From assembly GCF_000758725.1 (NCBI RefSeq), contig NZ_CP009428.1, positions 1,240,001 to 1,304,000 of the forward strand: DNA of 64,000 nt, in the 5' to 3' direction. Position numbers and translations under genes: made by a program. The notes under the pieces were generated by a model. That model was not told the origin of the DNA and made no database searches. It saw only the letters and a program-made list of their open reading frames with translations. The first letter of the stretch is position 1. The number at the start of each line of letters is the position of its first letter. This document shows, piece by piece, positions 41,418 to 50,224 of this stretch. Source of the DNA: Paenibacillus odorifer. GTDB lineage: Bacteria; Bacillota; Bacilli; Paenibacillales; Paenibacillaceae.

Positions 41418-42023
41418 ATGGAACTGTTTAAGCAAATCCCCTTGTACAGATTTTTGGCATTATGCAATGAAAGTGGTATGGAAAAAAACATATTAGACTG
41501 CGGAGCGGGAGGGGATTCACCTCCACTAAGTTTGTTTGCGAACTATGGATACAGTACAAACGGAATTGAGATGAATGACGAACAAATTAAAAGAGCTAAT
41601 CAGTTCGCAACTGAAAGGGGACAGAATCTAAATATACAACAAGGCGACATGAGACAGTTGGCGCTAAGTGATGAGTCGATGAGTTTTGTGTATTCATATA
41701 ACTCTATTTTTCATATGAGAAAACAAGATGTGGAAAAAGCGATAAATGAAATGAAACGCGTTCTAAAACCTAATGGATTATTATTTGTGAATTTTTTAAC
41801 CCTAAAGGATTTTAGAGTCGGCGATGGAGTTGATTTGGGGGATAATCAGTTTGAACAAATGGAAGACGATGAATTCGTAATACACTCATATTATGATTAT
41901 CATGAGGCGGATTCTATGTTTGATGATTTGCAGTTATTATACAAAGAAGATCGAGTACTGGAAAGAAAGTTTGAAGGCGAATGGATACGACAAGGATTTA
42001 TCGATTACATATATAAAAAATAG
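41418..42023 (+). CDS. SAM-dependent methyltransferase (class I)
   Basis: A 201-residue class I methyltransferase of the Methyltransf_11/25 type. Motif I is ILDCGAGGDSPPLSLFANYG, the acidic residue after strand 2 is in GIEMNDEQ, motif II/III covers QQGDMRQLALSDESMSFVYS and MKRVLKPNGLLFVNFLT. ATG 41418 follows AAAGGAGTGG. The acceptor substrate is unknown. It is AT-rich and unlinked in function to its neighbours. The 242 bases after it carry no gene. Confidence 0.88.
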   Translation: MELFKQIPLYRFLALCNESGMEKNILDCGAGGDSPPLSLFANYGYSTNGIEMNDEQIKRANQFATERGQNLNIQQGDMRQLALSDESMSFVYSYNSIFHMRKQDVEKAINEMKRVLKPNGLLFVNFLTLKDFRVGDGVDLGDNQFEQMEDDEFVIHSYYDYHEADSMFDDLQLLYKEDRVLERKFEGEWIRQGFIDYIYKK

Positions 42024-42265
42024 CTGGATGCTGAAGAACATATTAGTAGCTCCGAAAAAACTAGATATCTGCGAACAATACGTTCACGCTGTGGACCACG
42101 AGGTGTTGGTTCGATAGAAGGTAAAGGTTTGAAGAAGAGTTAGCCAGGTGGACAACCCCACGAGTCTAGTGCAAACTACTGTTTCCTAGGGTGATTTAAG
42201 CCGCTTGAATGTCAATCAGCACTTGATGCTTGTTCGCAACCATTATACTTCGGGGGGGATTTCAG

Positions 42266-42811
42266 ATGGATGTAATTATAAATAACTCAATGATTCAGTT
42301 GATTCAAGGAGATATAACTAAATTAGATGTTGATGCTATCGTCAATGCAGCAAACACAAGCTTGATGGGTGGAGGCGGAGTAGATGGAGCTATCCATAGA
42401 GCTGGTGGAAAAGCGATATTAGAGGATTGCATGAAAATTCGTAACCAAAGGGGAGGTTGTGAGGTTGGAGAAGCGGTAATAACAACAGGAGGAAATCTGA
42501 AATGTGAATTTGTTATTCATACCGTTGGTCCTGTTTGGAATAGTGGAAAGAATAACGAAGAAGAGAAGTTAAGGAATTGCTATAAAAATTTATTAATATT
42601 AGCTGAATCTAATGAAGTAACAAGTATTGCGATACCTAATATAAGTACAGGAATATATAATTTTCCGAAAGATCTTGCTTGTAGCATAGCTATAGATGAA
42701 GTTTCAAAATATATTATAAATAATAAGTCGGAAATAAATAAGGTTATTTTTATATGTTTCGATGAAGCGAACTATGAACTATATAGGAATGAATTAAAGA
42801 GATTTTGTTAG
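42266..42811 (+). CDS. Macro-domain ADP-ribose-binding hydrolase
   Basis: A 181-residue macro domain (MacroD-type), start ATG 42266 behind CGGGGGGG. Key parts: IQGDITKLDVDAIVNAANTS, the glycine-rich LMGGGGVDGAIHRAGG loop, EVGEAVITTGGNLKCEFVIH, and NISTGIYNFPKDLA. Such proteins bind ADP-ribose and remove it from proteins or deacetylate O-acetyl-ADP-ribose; Asn and Asp in the NAAN and GVDGAI motifs, needed for catalysis, are present. It follows E. coli YmdB closely in pattern. No ADP-ribosyltransferase is adjacent. Confidence 0.92.
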   Translation: MDVIINNSMIQLIQGDITKLDVDAIVNAANTSLMGGGGVDGAIHRAGGKAILEDCMKIRNQRGGCEVGEAVITTGGNLKCEFVIHTVGPVWNSGKNNEEEKLRNCYKNLLILAESNEVTSIAIPNISTGIYNFPKDLACSIAIDEVSKYIINNKSEINKVIFICFDEANYELYRNELKRFC

Positions 42812-42845
42812 AATTTTGATGTTTACCAGAAAAGGAGATGTGCCA

Positions 42846-43307
42846 ATGAATAACAGATCAGATTTGCTAAATCAGTTTAAGGAATGGAATGGATTTGTTC
42901 TAGAAATTATTGATTTAGATTGGAAAACACCCATCGCTGAAGGAAAATGGACCATTCATGATGTTGTTAGTCATATTTTGTTATGGGATAAATACTTCTA
43001 TGAATCGACGATCGAACCGATAGCATGCGATAAAGCGATAACACTTCAACTTATTGATTTCGATCAATTCAATAATGATGCTGTTATATATGGTAAGACA
43101 AAAACCAAAGACGAATTAATAGAATTGACTGTGAAGTATCGTAACTTAATATTAGATTGTATAAGTAGTCTTGAGGAGGGAAAATACTCAGGCAAATATG
43201 TGGACGGAAGGTTTTCCTTTGAGTCCTATTTAAAGGATTTTATATCGCATGACCTACATCATATGATGCAGATTAAAGAATTAAAAAAGAAAATGATGAG
43301 TAATTGA
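42846..43307 (+). CDS. DinB-family protein (YfiT/DUF1706-like)
   Basis: A 153-residue helical protein. ATG 42846 is preceded by AAAGGAGATG. Metal-ligand type His residues are in TIHDVVSHILLWDKYFYE and HDLHHMMQIKEL, the pattern of DinB-superfamily proteins. The specific group resembles ClbS/DfsB-like or YfiT-like proteins (GKWTIHDVVSHI); some members bind or hydrolyse reactive small molecules. Function here is unknown. It is the last gene of the AT-rich cluster, ending before a terminator. Confidence 0.82.
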   Translation: MNNRSDLLNQFKEWNGFVLEIIDLDWKTPIAEGKWTIHDVVSHILLWDKYFYESTIEPIACDKAITLQLIDFDQFNNDAVIYGKTKTKDELIELTVKYRNLILDCISSLEEGKYSGKYVDGRFSFESYLKDFISHDLHHMMQIKELKKKMMSN

Positions 43308-43349
43308 CTCGTGACGGAAGTGCAAAGAATGGAACTGACCACCCTAATT

Positions 43350-43393
43350 AGCTTTCTCTCACTCGATTATTGTGTGGGACAGAGCTTTTTTTT
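43350..43393 (+). terminator. Probable terminator
   Basis: Imperfect stem AGCTTTCTCTCAC / GTGTGGGACAGAGCT followed by eight T. Confidence 0.6.
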
Positions 43394-43778
43394 GCGCAAA
43401 AATAGAGATACAACTTGACCAGGAACTCATAATAAACTCGAAAAACACATATCCAAAGAGACAAATGTTATATTATTTATCATTAAATGCAATCTGTAGG
43501 TAAAATCAAAGACTCCCCCTCTGAAAATCAAACTTTAAAAATCTCCATAATTCTCCTGTTTTCTTCTCTTTACCCACTTTCTATCTATATACGTCCCAAA
43601 GGATTAACTCAAAATGTTATGTAATATAACATAAAATATTGAATATTATAGTAAAAACCACAAATTTTACTGACGAATGTATAGTGCTGTGTTAATATAA
43701 GTGACATAAAACGATGAAAATGAATGTAAGCTAAAGAAAGGTGTTTTTAAAAATAAATATGGGGATTGGGGGACGGCG
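43394..43778 (+). other. AT-rich leader region of the liv operon, no gene
   Basis: No supported gene in these 385 bases. The sequence is AT-rich with several A/T tracts (TGTTATGTAATATAACATAA around 43617 is a palindrome). It must hold the promoter of the livH operon; AATTTTACTGACGAAT near 43663 is loosely like a CodY box but does not match well. Confidence 0.45.
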
Positions 43779-44684
43779 ATGGAGTATTTCATTCAACAGT
43801 TAATTAACGGGATTTCTGTAGGGAGCATCTATGCTCTGATCGCACTTGGGTACACCATGGTTTACGGAATTATTAAATTGATCAATTTCGCCCATGGGGA
43901 TGTGTTTATGGTTGGGTCGTTTATTGGATTGTTCAGTGCCAGGTACTTGGCTTCAGCAGGGCTTCCTCCGATACTGGTCTTACTTATCTCATTGGTGATC
44001 TCTATGACAATCAGTGCGTTGCTGGGGATGTCAATCGAACGGCTAGCATACAAACCTCTACGAAAAGCTTCGCGAATCGCTGTGTTGATTACTGCAATTG
44101 GCGTTTCTTTTTTGCTGGAATACAGCGGTGTGTTTGTGCTTGGTCCTCAGGCTAAAGGATTTCCGGAGATTCTTAATAAGCAGCAATACAACTTGTTTGG
44201 TTCCTCGATTCAGGTGGACTCCAATCAAATCATGATCTTGGGGACGACGGTTATTTTGATGATCATCCTTCAGTATATTGTGCACCGAACGAAGATTGGT
44301 AAAGCGATGCGGGCCGTTTCTTTTGATATGGAAGCAGCACGGTTGATGGGGATTAATGTAGATCGGACCATTTCAGCCACCTTCGCGATAGGATCTGCAC
44401 TTGCGGCAGCAGCAGGCGTTATTTTCGGAATGACTTACAATTCAGTGGATCCGATGATGGGGGTACTTCCGGGGCTTAAAGCTTTTGTGGCTGCGGTTCT
44501 AGGTGGCATTGGCAGTATTCCTGGTGCTCTGGTAGGGGGACTTCTGCTGGGCACAGTCGAGACAGAGGTTTCTTCTCTGGGATACTCTTCATGGCGTGAT
44601 GGTGTGGCATTTGCTGTACTCATCCTAATCCTTATCTTTAAACCATCCGGGCTATTTGGTAAAAATGTCCGCGAGAAAGTGTAG
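43779..44684 (+). CDS. livH: Branched-chain amino acid ABC transporter permease LivH
   Basis: A 301-residue permease with eight or so helices. The first signature is GISVGSIYALIALGYTMVYG, followed by KLINFAHGDVFMVG; the later EAA-like loop is AMRAVSFDMEAARLMGINVD and the end GLKAFVAAVLGGIGSIPGAL. This is the LivH family that imports leucine, isoleucine and valine (or related amides). The start at ATG 43779 has GGGGACGG upstream. It is the first gene of a five-gene operon with livM, livG, livF and the binding protein. Confidence 0.94.
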   Translation: MEYFIQQLINGISVGSIYALIALGYTMVYGIIKLINFAHGDVFMVGSFIGLFSARYLASAGLPPILVLLISLVISMTISALLGMSIERLAYKPLRKASRIAVLITAIGVSFLLEYSGVFVLGPQAKGFPEILNKQQYNLFGSSIQVDSNQIMILGTTVILMIILQYIVHRTKIGKAMRAVSFDMEAARLMGINVDRTISATFAIGSALAAAAGVIFGMTYNSVDPMMGVLPGLKAFVAAVLGGIGSIPGALVGGLLLGTVETEVSSLGYSSWRDGVAFAVLILILIFKPSGLFGKNVREKV

Positions 44685-44694
44685 GGAGATGCCT

Positions 44695-45663
44695 ATGAAG
44701 AAGATAAACAAGTCATTTTGGATAGGCATTGTCTTTTCTATCATGCTATATATCGTCATTCAAGTTCTTCTAACAACGGGAATATTTGATGATGTCATGG
44801 AGTCTACGCTAATTCTAATTTGTATAAATGTCATGCTGGCGGTGTCTTTGAATCTGATTAATGGGATAACGGGGCAATTCTCAATCGGGCATGCTGGATT
44901 TATGTCCATTGGTGCTTATGTTTCTTCCATTTTAACTTTGAACTTTGAGATGCCATTCGTGCTGGCGCTAGTGATCTCTGGACTGATTGCTGCATTTTTC
45001 GGTGTGCTTATCGGGATTCCGACCTTGCGGTTGAATGGAGACTATCTGGCGATTGCTACGCTGGGATTTGGTGAGATTATCCGGATTGTCCTGCTCAATA
45101 CAGAATATGTGGGCGGAGCTTCAGGTCTTAGCGGCATCCCCAATCAAACGACTTGGACGATTATGTTTCTGTTCACACTGGTCACGATTGTTGTGATCAA
45201 TAACTTTATACGTTCCACTCACGGCCGGGCTTGTATAGCGATTCGGGAGAATGAAATTGCTGCTGAAGCGATGGGGATTAATACAACTTTGTACAAAGTC
45301 ATTGCTTTTTCACTTGGAGCATTATTTGCGGGAATAGCTGGTGGTCTCTCTGCTCATAAGTTCTACGTCATCAATCCTGGCAGCTTTAATTTTCTGAAAT
45401 CATTCGAAATTCTAGTCATGGTAGTGTTAGGTGGGCTAGGAAGTACAAGCGGGGCCATCGTGGGTGCGATTGTACTGACGGTGCTCTTCACGGTGCTTCA
45501 GGAATATCCGGAGCTGCGAATGATTATTTACTCGGCGATTCTAATTCTGATGATGATTTTTCGGCCTAAAGGGCTGCTTGGCAGCTCGGGTTTTTCTTTC
45601 TTGAAATGGTCTAAAAAGGAGGTCAAGCCAAGTGACAGCATCAACAGTGGAAGTGCTTCTTGA
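44695..45663 (+). CDS. livM: Branched-chain amino acid ABC transporter permease LivM
   Basis: A 322-residue permease. ATG 44695 is chosen, with GGGAG upstream, rather than the upstream in-frame GTG/ATG codons that overlap livH. Signatures: INVMLAVSLNLINGITGQFS, IGHAGFMSIGAYVSS, RLNGDYLAIATLGFGEIIRI, and the cytoplasmic loop ACIAIRENEIAAEAMGINTT. It partners with LivH. Its 3' end overlaps livG by 32 bases. Confidence 0.94.
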   Translation: MKKINKSFWIGIVFSIMLYIVIQVLLTTGIFDDVMESTLILICINVMLAVSLNLINGITGQFSIGHAGFMSIGAYVSSILTLNFEMPFVLALVISGLIAAFFGVLIGIPTLRLNGDYLAIATLGFGEIIRIVLLNTEYVGGASGLSGIPNQTTWTIMFLFTLVTIVVINNFIRSTHGRACIAIRENEIAAEAMGINTTLYKVIAFSLGALFAGIAGGLSAHKFYVINPGSFNFLKSFEILVMVVLGGLGSTSGAIVGAIVLTVLFTVLQEYPELRMIIYSAILILMMIFRPKGLLGSSGFSFLKWSKKEVKPSDSINSGSAS

Positions 45664-46414
45664 TGTTCAACAAGCAAGTCGTGCATTTGGCGGGCTTAAG
45701 GCGCTTAACGAGGTATCTCTCCATATTAATAAAGGCGAGTTGATTGGGCTCATCGGACCTAATGGCGCGGGAAAAACAACCCTTTTTAACTTGCTGACAG
45801 GTGTATACCCGCCTTCCAGTGGCGATATTATCCTCAGCAATCAGGCAGTAGGCGGGATGAAACCTTATCGGATTAACCGAAAAGGGGCAGCGCGGACATT
45901 TCAGAATATCCGTCTATTTACTTCTATGACGGTGCTGGATAACGTTAAGATCGCATTTCACCAGCATGCCAGACATTCGATGTTCACTTCCATGCTCCGT
46001 CTGCCTAAGCATTTTGCAGAAGAAAACGAAATTACGCAAAAGGCTATGGATATTCTCAAAATATTTAATCTTGCCGATCAATGTGATGAATGTGCCGGGA
46101 ATCTTAGCTACGGAAATCAAAGGCGTTTGGAAATTGCGCGCGCGCTTGCAGCAGGACCTAAGCTTTTGCTATTGGATGAACCAGCCGCAGGGATGAACCC
46201 GAATGAAACTCGGGATCTAATGAATCTTATTGCCTGGATCCGTGAAGAGTTTGGGCTGACGATCCTGCTTATCGAGCATGATATGTCCCTGGTTATGGGG
46301 GTGTGTGACCGGATTTATGTGCTGGACCGCGGAATGTTGATTGCTGAAGGTACGCCCGTTGAAATACGGAATCATCCCAAAGTCATAGAAGCCTATTTGG
46401 GACAGGAGGCGTAG
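45632..46414 (+). CDS. livG: Branched-chain amino acid ABC transporter ATPase LivG
   Basis: A 260-residue ATPase. Walker A is GPNGAGKTT, signature LSYGNQRRLEIARAL, Walker B LLLLDEPAAGMNP, H-loop in IEHDMSLV. The AGMNP after Walker B and the C-terminal EGTPVEIRNHPKVIEAYLGQ are typical for LivG. GTG 45632 lies eight bases behind AAGGAGGTC within the end of livM, indicating translational coupling. Confidence 0.95.
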   Translation: MTASTVEVLLDVQQASRAFGGLKALNEVSLHINKGELIGLIGPNGAGKTTLFNLLTGVYPPSSGDIILSNQAVGGMKPYRINRKGAARTFQNIRLFTSMTVLDNVKIAFHQHARHSMFTSMLRLPKHFAEENEITQKAMDILKIFNLADQCDECAGNLSYGNQRRLEIARALAAGPKLLLLDEPAAGMNPNETRDLMNLIAWIREEFGLTILLIEHDMSLVMGVCDRIYVLDRGMLIAEGTPVEIRNHPKVIEAYLGQEA

Positions 46415-46420
46415 TGGACC

Positions 46421-47122
46421 ATGCTTAGCGTACAGAAGATCAATGTATATTATGGGGCTATTCATGCCTTGAAAGATTTAAGTATGAATGTAAAAGAAGG
46501 CGAGATTGTAACTCTAATCGGCGCAAATGGAGCAGGCAAGTCCACGTTGCTTAAGACGCTTTCGGGACTGCTGAAACCCAAAACAGGCAGTATAGATTTC
46601 ATGGATAAATCTATTACGAATCAGAGTGTTCAGTCTATTGTAAAACAGGGGCTTATTCATTGTCCGGAAGGCAGGCGTGTATTTGCTAATATGTCTGTGG
46701 AAGAAAATCTGGAGCTAGGAGCTTTTTTACAGGATTCAGGCAGCTTAGCTGCTGATTTTGCCAAGGTCTACTCCACCTTCCCGCGTCTTTTAGAAAGAAA
46801 AAAACAGCTTGCCGGCACATTATCCGGCGGGGAGCAGCAGATGCTTGCTATGGGGCGCGCGATGATGGGGCATCCCAAGCTTTTATTATTAGATGAACCC
46901 TCGATGGGGCTTGCTCCATTGCTCGTTCAGGATATTTTTCGGATCATCCAGGAAGTAAATGCCTCTGGAACAACAGTGCTTCTTGTAGAACAAAATGCCC
47001 ATCAGGCGCTTAAAATTGCTCATCGGGCTTACGTTCTTGAGACGGGCAGAGTGGTGCTTGAGGGAGATGCCAAGGAATTGGCAGATTCGGAAGAGATCAG
47101 AATGGCTTATCTGGGACATTAA
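46421..47122 (+). CDS. livF: Branched-chain amino acid ABC transporter ATPase LivF
   Basis: A 233-residue ATPase. Walker A GANGAGKST, signature LSGGEQQMLAMGRAM, Walker B LLLLDEPSMGLAP, H-loop replaced by the usual LivF EQNAHQAL. It begins at ATG 46421 six bases after the livG stop, with AGGAGG inside the livG end. LivF and LivG form the heterodimeric ATPase of the system. Confidence 0.95.
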   Translation: MLSVQKINVYYGAIHALKDLSMNVKEGEIVTLIGANGAGKSTLLKTLSGLLKPKTGSIDFMDKSITNQSVQSIVKQGLIHCPEGRRVFANMSVEENLELGAFLQDSGSLAADFAKVYSTFPRLLERKKQLAGTLSGGEQQMLAMGRAMMGHPKLLLLDEPSMGLAPLLVQDIFRIIQEVNASGTTVLLVEQNAHQALKIAHRAYVLETGRVVLEGDAKELADSEEIRMAYLGH

Positions 47123-47193
47123 TTCATCGGCTAGTTCACAACAGCATCACAGAAAGAACCTATAAATTATTTATTTTGGGAGGCTGGAAGAGG

Positions 47194-48384
47194 ATGAAGA
47201 AAATCGGGGCCATATTGCTGACTGCGTTACTGGCTGGTGGATTGCTGGCAGGCTGTGGGAACAAGACAGACAACACTACTGCTGAAGGTGGGAATGCTGG
47301 TGGAGGGACCATCAAGATTGGAGCAGACCTTGAGCTTACAGGCGGCCAGGCTTCCTTCGGTGATTCTGCACTCAAAGGGGCAAAGCTGGCGGTAAAAGAA
47401 ATTAATGACGCAGGTGGAATACTCGGCAAAAAACTTGAACTGATTGAAGCGGATAATGCTTCCAAGTCGGAAGAGGCGACACGCGCAGCGCAAAAGCTGA
47501 TTACTACCCATAAAGTTGTAGCTATTATCGGTGCAACTACATCTACGAATACCCTCGGGATTGTTCCCGTTGCTCAAGAAAAAGGCATCCCGCTGGTTAG
47601 CTCCTCAGCCACCAATCCCAAAGTAACAGTTGATGAACGTACTGGAGATTTGAATGAATGGGTATTCCGGGCCTCATTTATTGATCCTTTCCAAGGCGAA
47701 GTAATGGCTAACTTTGCTAAGGATACACTTAAAGCGAAGACGGCAGTTATTTATACGGATGCTTCAAGCGATTATTCCAAAGGGCTGCAGACTTTCTTTA
47801 AAGCAACGTTTACTAAGAACGGTGGCTCTATCTTAAGCGAAGAATCCTATCAACAAAAAGATTCTGATTTTAAAGCTGTATTAACACGTATTAAAGAAGC
47901 TAATCCCGATGTTATTTATCTTCCAGGCTACTATGAGGAGGTCGGCAAAATCGTAAAGCAAGCTCGCGAAATGGGGATCACCGTTCCGTTTATGGGCGGG
48001 GATGGCTGGGATTCACCTCAACTGGCTGAGATTGCCGGAGCGGATGCCCTAAACAATACGTTTATGTCCAATCACTATTCACCTGAAGATAGCTCGCCAG
48101 AAGTGAAATCGTTCGTAGATGCCTTCAAAGCTGCTAACGGTGATCTTGTTCCAGATGGGATGGCTGCGCTTGGATATGACGCCGTGAAACTAGTGGCAGA
48201 CGCCATTACACGTGCGGATTCCACAGAACCTGAGAAGCTGAAGGATGCACTGGCGGGGACGAAGGATTTACAACTGGCCACGGGTAAAATCACAATGAAT
48301 GAAACGCATGACCCGGTAAAAGCAGCTGTGGTGCTAAAATTTGTAGATGGGGTACAAACCTTTGAGGCAAAAGTAAATCCATAA
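47194..48384 (+). CDS. Branched-chain amino acid-binding lipoprotein LivJ/LivK-like
   Basis: A 396-residue periplasmic-binding protein type I. ATG 47194 is nine bases after GGGAGG. The signal peptide has lipobox LAGC. The Leu/Ile/Val-binding fold shows IKIGADLELTGGQASFGDSA, AAQKLITTHKVVAIIGATTS, GIPLVSSSATNP and DVIYLPGYYEEVGKIVKQAR. It delivers the amino acid to LivHM. Placement at the 3' end of the operon, instead of the start, occurs in some Firmicutes. A terminator follows. Confidence 0.93.
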   Translation: MKKIGAILLTALLAGGLLAGCGNKTDNTTAEGGNAGGGTIKIGADLELTGGQASFGDSALKGAKLAVKEINDAGGILGKKLELIEADNASKSEEATRAAQKLITTHKVVAIIGATTSTNTLGIVPVAQEKGIPLVSSSATNPKVTVDERTGDLNEWVFRASFIDPFQGEVMANFAKDTLKAKTAVIYTDASSDYSKGLQTFFKATFTKNGGSILSEESYQQKDSDFKAVLTRIKEANPDVIYLPGYYEEVGKIVKQAREMGITVPFMGGDGWDSPQLAEIAGADALNNTFMSNHYSPEDSSPEVKSFVDAFKAANGDLVPDGMAALGYDAVKLVADAITRADSTEPEKLKDALAGTKDLQLATGKITMNETHDPVKAAVVLKFVDGVQTFEAKVNP

Positions 48385-48399
48385 GCGTTGTGATTAGAG

Positions 48400-48431
48400 G
48401 CGCGTACCTTTATTGGTGCGCGTTTCTTTTA
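48400..48431 (+). terminator. Terminator of the liv operon
   Basis: GCGCGTACC / GGTGCGCG with loop TTTATT, then TTTCTTTTAG. Confidence 0.75.
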
Positions 48432-48522
48432 GTTTAAACTTTTTTTAAAAAAAGGCTTGTCAAAATTCTTATGGTTTGATATACTCATTTTTGTTGTGAC
48501 AAGAAAATAACTTGTAAAGCAT

Positions 48523-48594
48523 GGCCCGTTGGTCAAGGGGTTAAGACACCTCCCTTTCACGGAGGTAACATGGGTTCGAATCCCATACGGGTCA
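48523..48594 (+). tRNA. tRNA-Glu (TTC)
   Basis: Acceptor GGCCCGT / ACGGGTC, D arm TGGTCAAGGGGTTAAGACA, anticodon loop CTTTCAC with TTC, T arm ATGGGTTCGAATCCCAT, discriminator A; CCA not encoded. Confidence 0.95.
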
Positions 48595-48600
48595 TATTAT

Positions 48601-48683
48601 GCGGTAGTGGTGGAATGGCAGACACGCTATCTTGAGGGGGTAGTGGGTGTATACCCGTGGAGGTTCGAGTCCTCTCTACCGCA
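48601..48683 (+). tRNA. tRNA-Leu (GAG), copy 1
   Basis: Class II tRNA: acceptor GCGGTAG / CTACCGC, anticodon stem CTATC / GGTAG around loop TTGAGGG with GAG, variable arm GGTGTATACC, T arm GGAGGTTCGAGTCCTCT. It follows tRNA-Glu by six bases. Confidence 0.94.
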
Positions 48684-48690
48684 TACAAAT

Positions 48691-48738
48691 AAAAAGTAAG
48701 AAACCCTTTGTTCGCAGAGGATTTCTTACTTTTTTTTT
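48691..48738. terminator. Bidirectional terminator between tRNA-Leu and PAS gene
   Basis: AAAAGTAAGAAA with TTTCTTACTTTT as perfect stem; T runs are present in both directions, so it can end both the tRNAs and the converging PAS gene. Confidence 0.82.
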
Positions 48739-48771
48739 ATAAGATTAGAAGTGAAATTCAGTGGCCTCAGG

Positions 48772-49395
48772 TCATCTCTTAAAAGCCCCAGCATACTGGG
48801 GATAGAGCTGTCTTATGCAGTCTGGGCAGATATCATGGGTGAATTGCAAAGAAAGTTGATGCTTTAAGAAATGTTCAATGGTGATCCATTCATCCTTGGG
48901 ATTACGAATACATTTACAGGAAGCACAGATTGGGATTAGCTCAAAAGATGATGGTAAGGTTGAACGGAGGTTTATGATCTCCGGATGAAGAGGTTCTTCT
49001 TTATAGGGGCCCACATCATATAGTGAAATTATAAAAGTGGCTTCTGGGTGCGGATCTGAGAGAAATGGATAGATCTCCAAACGGAAGATTCGTTTCCCTT
49101 TATTAGCGGTTTGTATGGAGAATTCGGAAGTATAAACCTGATGCTCTCTGCGGAGTATATATTTCACTGATTCATAAAGCTTGGCCCATTGATCGGGATC
49201 GATAATCACATCTTGCATGAGCTCTGAGTAATACGCACCAATCCATTTCTTATTAGTAGAAAGACCATATTCATGACTAAAGGCCTTCCACCTACTGTTG
49301 GTGAACTGGATAATCCCATGACTGTTGATTACCACCGCATTGTGCGGTAAAGCTTCAAGTGAATGGATAATGGAAGATGATAAGCATTTTGACAA
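48772..49395 (-). CDS. PAS-domain protein with C-terminal Cys-pair motif
   Basis: A 207-residue protein with an N-terminal PAS fold (ALPHNAVVINSHGIIQFTNS, RWKAFSHEYG; IFRLEIYPFLSDPHPEATFI) and a C-terminal motif CASCKCIRNPKDEWITIEHF followed by THDICPDC. The same two-cysteine-pair tail (ICASCK...W..ic.ICPDC) follows PAS or receiver domains in many bacterial signalling proteins and may bind a metal or sense redox state. No output domain is present. The start is TTG 49395 with GGAGGGAG upstream. It is divergent from the XRE regulator at 49623. Confidence 0.78.
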   Translation of the reverse strand: MSKCLSSSIIHSLEALPHNAVVINSHGIIQFTNSRWKAFSHEYGLSTNKKWIGAYYSELMQDVIIDPDQWAKLYESVKYILRREHQVYTSEFSIQTANKGKRIFRLEIYPFLSDPHPEATFIISLYDVGPYKEEPLHPEIINLRSTLPSSFELIPICASCKCIRNPKDEWITIEHFLKHQLSLQFTHDICPDCIRQLYPQYAGAFKR

Positions 49396-49622
49396 AAGTC
49401 ACCGCTCCCTCCTAGAGATCATTCAGGATGATAAGTTAACAAAGGGGGCCAGACGGTATTCTAACAGATACTTGTCACCTGAGTCGCCTCTTATCGTCAC
49501 TCCAGCCATATGATATAATCGGATAATACATAACAATACTAATTATATACTTTTTTACGTTATTTTGCAATAGGTAATTACGTAAATAAGTAATTTATTT
49601 TTAGATGGAGGGCGATTCACCG

Positions 49623-49988
49623 ATGCAGACCATATACGAACGTATAGAATACCTGATTAAGCAGAAAGGTTTGACCAAAAAATCATTCTGTGAGCAGTTA
49701 AATATCAGCACAGGTAATATGGGAGATTGGAAGCGGGGGAAGACTACTCCAGGAACACATAAGCTGATTGAGATCGGTGATTTTTTTCATGTTAGTCTGG
49801 ACTGGCTTATTCTCGGCAAAGATACACCGGATACTGTACGAGAGAGCGGCGTAGACTATGATTTGAGTGATGTTCAGCTATCGGAAAGCCGAGTAGATGA
49901 ATTACTTCCAGCAGAAAAGAATTTTATCAAGGAATATATAGCTTTTGCTGAATATCGTAAACAGAAAATGGTCGACGAAGAATCTTAA
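49623..49988 (+). CDS. XRE-family helix-turn-helix regulator
   Basis: A 121-residue regulator with Cro/C1-type HTH at about 4–60 (IEYLIKQKGLTKKSFCEQLN, ISTGNMGDWKRGKTTPGTHK, VSLDWLILGKDTP). The C-terminal ~50 residues are a short charged helix that could dimerise. ATG 49623 is chosen because GGAGGG precedes it; the in-frame ATG at 49605 overlaps that site. The AT-rich spacer contains AATTACGTAAAT (49577–49588), a possible operator. It is divergent from the PAS gene and both lie between two identical tRNA-Leu genes. Confidence 0.88.
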   Translation: MQTIYERIEYLIKQKGLTKKSFCEQLNISTGNMGDWKRGKTTPGTHKLIEIGDFFHVSLDWLILGKDTPDTVRESGVDYDLSDVQLSESRVDELLPAEKNFIKEYIAFAEYRKQKMVDEES

Positions 49989-50075
49989 AATCTGCATCTT
50001 TACTTTTGAGAAAAGTACATTTATAATAATGAATGTTGACCTCAAACAATTTATGTTCTATGTTTAACACACCGC

Positions 50076-50158
50076 GCGGTAGTGGTGGAATGGCAGACAC
50101 GCTATCTTGAGGGGGTAGTGGGTGTATACCCGTGGAGGTTCGAGTCCTCTCTACCGCA
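50076..50158 (+). tRNA. tRNA-Leu (GAG), copy 2
   Basis: All 83 bases are identical to the copy at 48601; the flanks differ. A terminator follows at 50171. Confidence 0.94.
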
Positions 50159-50170
50159 TACAGAATGAAG

Positions 50171-50203
50171 AAAGAGGCCTTGCGATGCAAGGCTTCTTTT
50201 TTT
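50171..50203 (+). terminator. Terminator after tRNA-Leu copy 2
   Basis: AGAGGCCTTGC / GCAAGGCTTCT with loop GAT, followed by TTTTTTT. Confidence 0.83.
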
Positions 50204-50224
50204 GTACATTCCTCAATCCACAAC

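Noticed and set aside
41893..42117. 74-codon frame overlapping the end of the methyltransferase gene
   Set aside because: It shares most of its length with the methyltransferase in another frame and has no ribosome site.
43655..43685. CodY box before livH
   Set aside because: AATTTTACTGACGAAT aligns with the consensus only with an inserted base and several mismatches.
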